From positions 1-10,127 of the forward strand of contig NZ_CALHII010000193.1 in the NCBI RefSeq assembly GCF_938030815.1: a stretch of DNA of 10,127 bases. Reading direction: 5' to 3'. Under the pieces are notes generated by a model. That model was not told where the DNA came from. It made no database searches and saw only the letters and a program-made list of their open reading frames with translations. Source of the stretch: an uncultured Campylobacter sp. GTDB lineage: Bacteria > Campylobacterota > Campylobacteria > Campylobacterales > Campylobacteraceae. Position numbers and translations under genes: made by a program. Shown here in pieces: positions 6,425-10,127 of this stretch. Each line of letters begins with the position of its first letter. Position 1 is the first letter of the stretch.

Positions 6425-8119
6425 ATGAAAAAAATTCTATTACTAATGTTTTTATCAGTTGCTGCGTTTGCGGTAGATGACGCGACCAGGCAGCATAATG
6501 CCGAGCTTTTCGGCATCTGGACGCTGGTGCCGCCCGTCGTGGCGATCGCGCTTGCCTTTATCACCAAAGAGGTGATCCTGTCGCTTTTCATCGGCGTTTT
6601 TAGCGGCACCTATATGCTAGCAGTCGTCGGCAACAATCCGATCTCCGCGCTTGTGGGCAGCTTTACCGATCTGGTCGCGCGCGTGGTGGGCTCGATGGCT
6701 AGCAAAGGCAACGCGGGCGTACTTTTGCAGGTGCTTTGTATCGGCGGCGTGGTCGCGCTGATTAGCAGGACGGGCGGCACGAAAGCCGTGGCGCTTTGGA
6801 TCAGTAAGCGCGCTAAAACGGGCATCTCAGCGCAAATTTCAACATGGGTTATGGGTCTTTTCGTATTTTTCGACGACTACGCAAACGCCCTGATAGTAGG
6901 CCCCGTCATGCGGCCGATCACCGATAAATTTAGAGTCAGCCGCGAAAAGCTCGCCTTTATCATCGACGCCACCGCCGCGCCGATTGCGGGTATCGCGCTA
7001 ATTTCTACCTGGGTAGGTCTTGAGGTCTCTCTGATAAGAGCGGGATATGATCAGATCGGCGTGCAAAACGTAAACGCCTTCTCGATCTTCGTGCAAACCA
7101 TGCCGTATCGTTTCTACAATCTTTTTATGCTTGCTTTCGTGGTTTATGTAGCGTTCATGCGTAGGGATTTCGGGCCGATGCTCTCTGCCGAAAGGCGAGC
7201 GGCGAGCGGCGAAATCCACTCTAAAAATTCTAACATCGCCGAGCTAGAAGATAAAACGCTAGAGCCCAAAGAGGGGATCAAGCCGCAAGCTTCAAACGCC
7301 GTTATCCCGCTTATAGTGCTAATCTGCGGCGCATTTGCGAGCTTTTATTTTAGCGGGCTAAGCAAGCTGCAAGGCGATGCTCTCGCAGCCGCAAAAGCCG
7401 CTCCGCTAAGCTTTACAACGCTTCAGGCGACGTTCGGCAACGCGAACTCGTCGGTCGCGCTTTTTCAAGCGGCGCTTCTTGCTACGGTCGTGTCTATATT
7501 TATGAGCGTTTACCGCAAAATTTTTAACGTCAGAGAGGCGATCTCTACGTGGATTAAAGGGTGGAAGACGATGATCGTTACGATCGTGATCTTGCTGCTT
7601 GCCTGGTCGCTCAGCTCTGTCATCAAAGAGCTCGGCACGTCGCGTTATCTAGTCGATATGCTAAGCCAAAACACGCCGAAATTTTTGCTTCCGGTAGCGA
7701 TTTTCGTGCTGGGCTCGTTCATTAGCTTTTCGACGGGCACGAGCTACGGCACGATGGGAATTCTAATGCCGCTAGCCATACCTTTGGCAAACGCTGTGGG
7801 ACTTCACTACGGGCTTTCGGGCGATGCGCTTCACGCCTATATGATCGTAAATATCTCGGGTGTGCTAACCGGCGCGATTTTCGGCGATCATTGCTCGCCG
7901 ATTTCGGACACCACGATCCTTTCGTCGATGGGCGCGGGCTGCGATCATATCGAGCACGTAAAGACGCAGATGCCTTACGCTCTATCCGTCGGCGCGATCG
8001 CCGTAGTGGCGGGCTATCTACCCGTAGCGCTAGGACTTAGCGTCTGGATCGCGCTGCCGATGGGGCTTGCCGTTACGTGGGCTCTCGTGCGATTTGCAGG
8101 CAAAAAGATAGAGGAGTAG
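6425..8119 (+). CDS. nhaC: NhaC-family Na+/H+ antiporter
   Basis: A 564-residue inner membrane secondary transporter of the NhaC family (ion transporter superfamily), which exchanges sodium for protons or, in some members, organic ions. Around 11-13 hydrophobic spans. Visible signatures: VFFDDYANALIVGPVM at 147-162 with the D150-D151 pair, SFSTGTSYGTMGILMPLAIP at 434-453, and GDHCSPISDTTILSSMGAG at 488-505, the hallmark of NhaC proteins. The first 16 residues (MKKILLLMFLSVAAFA) look like a cleavable signal peptide, followed by a short polar stretch. A hydrophilic loop (about 247-292) rich in Glu and Lys divides the two halves. AAGG at 6414-6417 is the ribosome site. The gene follows the dehydrogenase by 16 bases, so they are co-transcribed; a link between hydroxyacid metabolism and this transporter is possible but unproven. 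Substrate specificity (Na+/H+ versus malate/lactate exchange) cannot be read from sequence. Confidence 0.88.
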   Translation: MKKILLLMFLSVAAFAVDDATRQHNAELFGIWTLVPPVVAIALAFITKEVILSLFIGVFSGTYMLAVVGNNPISALVGSFTDLVARVVGSMASKGNAGVLLQVLCIGGVVALISRTGGTKAVALWISKRAKTGISAQISTWVMGLFVFFDDYANALIVGPVMRPITDKFRVSREKLAFIIDATAAPIAGIALISTWVGLEVSLIRAGYDQIGVQNVNAFSIFVQTMPYRFYNLFMLAFVVYVAFMRRDFGPMLSAERRAASGEIHSKNSNIAELEDKTLEPKEGIKPQASNAVIPLIVLICGAFASFYFSGLSKLQGDALAAAKAAPLSFTTLQATFGNANSSVALFQAALLATVVSIFMSVYRKIFNVREAISTWIKGWKTMIVTIVILLLAWSLSSVIKELGTSRYLVDMLSQNTPKFLLPVAIFVLGSFISFSTGTSYGTMGILMPLAIPLANAVGLHYGLSGDALHAYMIVNISGVLTGAIFGDHCSPISDTTILSSMGAGCDHIEHVKTQMPYALSVGAIAVVAGYLPVALGLSVWIALPMGLAVTWALVRFAGKKIEE

Positions 8120-8124
8120 CTCCC

Positions 8125-8145
8125 GCAAATTTTAAATTTGCTTTT
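8125..8145 (+). terminator. AT-rich terminator-like hairpin after nhaC
   Basis: GCAAATT (8125-8131) and AATTTGC (8135-8141) form a 7-bp stem with a TTA loop, followed by TTTT, starting 5 bases past the nhaC stop. The stem is weak, with only two GC pairs, so termination may be partial. Confidence 0.45.
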
Positions 8146-8152
8146 AAATTTT

Positions 8153-8236
8153 GAATTCCGCAGCAATGCGGAATTCTACCGAGCAGAATTCTAATCTGCC
8201 TTGCGGAATTTCACTCTGCAAAATTCCGTCGCGCAA
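8153..8236. repeat. Cluster of inverted repeats with a GGAATT/AATTCC core
   Basis: Three hairpins stand in a row. First, GAATTCCGCA (8153-8162) / TGCGGAATTC (8167-8176), a perfect 10-bp stem closed by a GCAA (GNRA) tetraloop. Second, GCAGA (8183-8187) / TCTGC (8195-8199). Third, CGGAATTT (8204-8211) / AAATTCCG (8221-8228), with outer TTGC/GCAA complementarity. The 9-mer TGCGGAATT occurs at 8167 and again at 8202. It lies between nhaC and the lipoprotein gene and resembles a REP-like extragenic palindromic element. Whether it recurs elsewhere in the genome is not visible here. Confidence 0.6.
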
Positions 8237-8355
8237 GTAAAATTTTAAAACGAAATTTCAAAAAGAGCGAGTAAATTTTAAAAGCTGAATTTTAACTAGT
8301 CGCGTTAAAACGGCGCGCCCGCCTGCAATTTAAAATTTTTAAAGTAAACGAGTAG

Positions 8356-8361
8356 TAAAAT
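8356..8361 (+). promoter_or_regulatory. Weak candidate -10 box (TAAAAT) for the lipoprotein gene
   Basis: TAAAAT lies 29 bases before ATG 8391, leaving space for a short leader that carries AAGGAG at 8379-8384. The surrounding sequence is A/T-rich, so this hexamer alone is weak evidence. Confidence 0.25.
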
Positions 8362-8390
8362 ACCGATAAATTTCAAACAAGGAGAATGAA

Positions 8391-8784
8391 ATGAAAAATC
8401 CTAAAATGTTCCTCTGGGGGGGTGTTAGCTGCTTTATTAGTTGGTTGCGGCGACGATACCGAGGTAAAGACCAAGGAATATTACGATATTCATCTAAATG
8501 AGGCTAAAGAGGTTTACGCAAAGTGTGATTTCAATACTTTAAAGGACGGAAGCAACTCATATAAGAATTGCGTGAACGCTAAAACGGTCGTAGAGGAAAA
8601 GAGTATGGCGTATTCGGTTAAGTATTATATGGAGCACTTAGACGAGGCTAAGGCTATCATAGAAAAATATAAAGATAAAGAGCCGGCAGATAAAAATAGC
8701 GTTGAGTATAGTAATTTGATGAATGCAAAAGAGGCTAATGGCAATATGAAATTAAGAGGGTTTTTAGGAAATCAAGCACGATAA
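8391..8784 (+). CDS. EexN-like lipoprotein, signal peptide out of frame at a G7 tract (phase variable or frameshifted)
   Basis: The strong site AAGGAG (8379-8384) points to ATG 8391, which reads MKNPKMFLWG and then reaches a run of seven G (8416-8422). Past the run, that frame soon ends at TGA near 8500, while a +1 frame continues from GTG 8422 as LAALLVGCGDD and then 110 more residues to TAA 8784. Six or nine G would join the halves into a normal lipoprotein signal of about 23 residues with lipobox LVGC, giving about 130 residues in all. The mature part carries YYDIHLNEAKEVYAKC and NCVNAK, which match the EexN-type lipoprotein pattern (YY-x-H-x-x-EAK ... C ... C-x-NAK) known from plasmid entry exclusion and common as chromosomal copies in Epsilonproteobacteria. 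The module occurs twice (see repeat entry). Alternatives: a sequencing error in the homopolymer, or a short form started at GTG 8422, which would lack the basic n-region. EexN assignment is moderate and no conjugation genes are nearby. Confidence 0.7.
8416..8422 (+). repeat. Homopolymeric G7 tract at the frame break of the lipoprotein gene
   Basis: Seven consecutive G inside the signal-peptide codons. G-tracts are the standard phase-variation device in Campylobacter, although switching is usually well supported at eight or more. At the length shown the gene is out of frame by one base; loss of one G or gain of two restores it. Confidence 0.7.
8479..8733 (+). repeat. Internal protein duplication within the lipoprotein gene
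   Basis: Two modules align without gaps over their first half: YYDIHLNEAKEVYAKC (8479-8526) and YYMEHLDEAKAIIEKY (8623-8670), each followed about 15 residues later by NCVNAK or NLMNAK. The first copy has two cysteines (C35, C50 counted from GTG 8422), the second has Tyr and Leu at those places. This indicates an old tandem duplication in which only copy one can form the disulphide. Confidence 0.6.
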
Positions 8785-9502
8785 ATTATTTTGGTATCAG
8801 CTTAAGATCAAAACCGCTCCTCTCTTACGGTATTAATACATTTTAATTTACTCTGCGCCTTCGGTGTGGGGTAAATTAGACTCTACGCGGCGCCGAATTT
8901 TGCCCGCGAAACGATACGGCGCGAAATCTTGCTTTACGGATTTTGGAATTTCAAATTTTAAAGCCTGCGAGCTTTTGGCTACCGCAGAAAAGACTTGCGA
9001 ACTTCGCGGCACCTTGAAATTTAATCATTTTAAAATTTACGCCGCGCGGTTAGTCTAAATTTCACTCGGCGGCGGTTTACACGGCGTGCTAAATTTAACC
9101 TCGCGCGCACTTTATCCGCGCCCTAGTCTAAATTTAAAATTTCAAATTTGCAGCGATAATTCGCGCGGCGCGAGGCAACTCCCCATATACAACGTCTCGG
9201 CTTACGTTATTAAATTTAAAGAAGCGACAGCGTCTTTCTCGCGCTATATTGTTTCAAGTCGTACGGCGGCGTTGTGCGTTAAATCTTAAATTTACGTGCT
9301 GGGCGGCGGGAAGGCAGCATTTGCTTCGTAAAATTTTAACTTTCGCGCGCCGGGCGACGGCTAGGCCCTATTGATCGCGCACCGCGCGAAGCCGCTTCTA
9401 AATCGCCGAGCCGAGTTAAATTTTTTAGCGCGCCGAAATTTTAATCTGCGTGGTGCGATACGATAAAATTTCAAGCTGCCCTGTGGCTCACGGACGCGTA
9501 GC
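8785..9502. other. About 720-base spacer with no convincing gene
   Basis: Apart from the hairpin at 8842-8880 I see no gene. Short open frames exist on the plus strand (8864-9058 and 9086-9289) but have no ribosome sites, begin at unlikely codons and read as low-quality protein. The sequence alternates GCGC/CGCG blocks with AAATTT or AAATTTTAA blocks (for example near 8952, 9017, 9127, 9212, 9281, 9329). A small hairpin TCGCGC/GCGCGA is at 9375-9389. It could be decayed coding sequence or genome-typical spacer. Confidence 0.5.
8842..8880 (+). other. Long GU-containing RNA hairpin downstream of the lipoprotein gene
   Basis: As plus-strand RNA, 8842-8858 pairs with 8864-8880 over 17 positions without bulges (Watson-Crick plus five G-U pairs), closing on a five-base CUUCG loop. 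On the minus strand the wobble positions become A-C mismatches, so the fold favours a plus-strand transcript. No T-run follows, so it is not a standard terminator; it could protect the 3' end of the lipoprotein mRNA. It begins 58 bases past the stop. Confidence 0.45.
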
Positions 9503-10127
9503 CTAGCCGATCCCTCGCATCGCATCGAGCCGCTTTAAAAATATCTCCACCTTGCGTAGCTGCGCCGCATCTAGCGCCCTGCCCGAGCAAAAATACTCCA
9601 CGCTGTTGCCGTTTGGATAATTCACTCGCGAAATACCCGCCTCTTCGCTTCTCGGCTCAAATTCCAAGGACAAATCCGCACCGCCTCGAGAATAAAGCTT
9701 GAGCTGCGAATTCGCAGCTACGGCGCGTGGCGACATGCGGCATTTGTCTTCGTCGCACTGCTCTACGCCGTGCGCATCGCCTGCCAGCCTGCCGTCGCGC
9801 TCGCTGGCATCAAGTTCGCCCGTTTGTGAATTTGCGCTAAATTTTATATCACCGTCTGCGTCAAATTTATCCGCACAAACCTGCGATTTTACGTCGCGCG
9901 AAGTATCCATGCCGAAGCCGCGCTCATCCGCGTTAGAAAACTCATCGCACTCATCATACCTCACTACGCCGTTTTTTATGGTGCCGCACGACACTGCACG
10001 AAGTCTGCTCATACCTTGCTCTATCATATCGGGCTTGCTCTCGCCGCAACTTTCTGTGTCGCGCCCGCCGCCGCTATTATCGCGACCTTCTACGCCCCGC
10101 TTGTTCTTGCCTTTTATGCTCTCGCCG
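9503..10127 (-). CDS. Unrecognised hydrophilic, cysteine-containing protein, N-terminus beyond window
   Basis: The minus-strand frame is open from the right edge to TAG at 9503-9505, giving 208 visible residues; it continues in frame upstream of the internal ATG at 10027 (a Gly/Arg-rich stretch ending ESCGESKPD), so the true start lies outside. The protein is polar, rich in Asp, Glu, Ser and Gly, with no membrane segment, and has seven scattered cysteines. Two short segments resemble YwqK/MORN-like NG-x-x-x-Y units: GTIKNGVVRYDE and the NYPNGNSVEYFCSGR near the C-terminus, followed by an amphipathic helix LDAAQLRKVEIFLKRL. That resemblance is weak. I do not recognise the family; the preceding region with strong codon bias (GC-rich third positions) supports that it is real coding sequence. 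Neighbour context gives no function. Confidence 0.55.
   Translation of the reverse strand, partial: GESIKGKNKRGVEGRDNSGGGRDTESCGESKPDMIEQGMSRLRAVSCGTIKNGVVRYDECDEFSNADERGFGMDTSRDVKSQVCADKFDADGDIKFSANSQTGELDASERDGRLAGDAHGVEQCDEDKCRMSPRAVAANSQLKLYSRGGADLSLEFEPRSEEAGISRVNYPNGNSVEYFCSGRALDAAQLRKVEIFLKRLDAMRGIG

Noticed and set aside
8864..9058. Open frame of 64 residues after the lipoprotein
   Set aside because: No ribosome site, overlaps the strong hairpin, and its residues read as translated spacer.
9086..9289. Open frame of 67 residues
   Set aside because: No ribosome site or recognisable protein character; lies in the AAATTT/GCGC mosaic spacer.
1..10127. CRISPR array, tRNA, rRNA, insertion sequence or prophage genes
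   Set aside because: No regular repeat-spacer pattern, tRNA cloverleaf, rRNA segment, transposase or phage protein was seen on either strand.

Overview
The window joins two genomes of different character. Positions 1 to about 1510 read as a low-GC Bacteroidetes, probably an oral flavobacterium such as Capnocytophaga. They hold a branched-chain aminotransferase and a divergent MnmD-type tRNA methyltransferase, with A-rich leaders and a TAnnTTTG-type -7 box in place of Shine-Dalgarno and sigma70-like signals. From about 1511 onward the sequence reads as a Campylobacter of moderate GC, in the style of the oral group (C. gracilis, C. rectus, C. showae). It has a Campylobacter major outer membrane porin, strong AAGGAG ribosome sites, TATAAT-like -10 boxes, and spacers that alternate GCGC-rich and AAATTT-rich blocks. 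The methyltransferase frame loses its family sequence exactly at the change, so an assembly chimera of two oral bacteria is the likeliest reading. The genus assignments are inference from sequence style and protein resemblance; no search was run.

Layout. 1-764 (-): ilvE-type aminotransferase, cut by the left edge. 917-1567 (+): mnmD with its last part replaced by foreign sequence. 1666-2922 (+): porin with its own promoters and a clean terminator. 2998-3573 and 3584-4126 (+): a periplasmic monohaem cytochrome c and a DJ-1/YajL-family protein, 10 bases apart. 4197-4700 (+): a decayed gene with six internal stops. 4722-5417 (-): a six-span membrane protein of unknown function. 5662-6408 and 6425-8119 (+): a YdfG-type short-chain dehydrogenase and an NhaC-family Na+/H+ antiporter, an operon. 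8125-8236: a terminator-like hairpin and a cluster of GGAATT-core inverted repeats. 8391-8784 (+): an EexN-like lipoprotein whose signal peptide is out of frame across a run of seven G. 8785-9502: about 720 bases without a convincing gene but with one long GU-containing hairpin. 9503-10127 (-): an unrecognised cysteine-containing protein cut by the right edge.

How they may work together. The Campylobacter part is mostly cell envelope and housekeeping: outer membrane permeability (porin), periplasmic electron transfer (cytochrome c), protein or aldehyde stress protection (DJ-1), 3-hydroxyacid oxidation (YdfG) and sodium/pH balance (NhaC). No defence island, prophage, CRISPR array, tRNA or rRNA is visible. 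The most interesting signal is the lipoprotein with a G-tract at the frame break, which could be a phase-variable surface or entry-exclusion-like protein. It also has an internally duplicated module, of which only the first copy keeps its cysteine pair.
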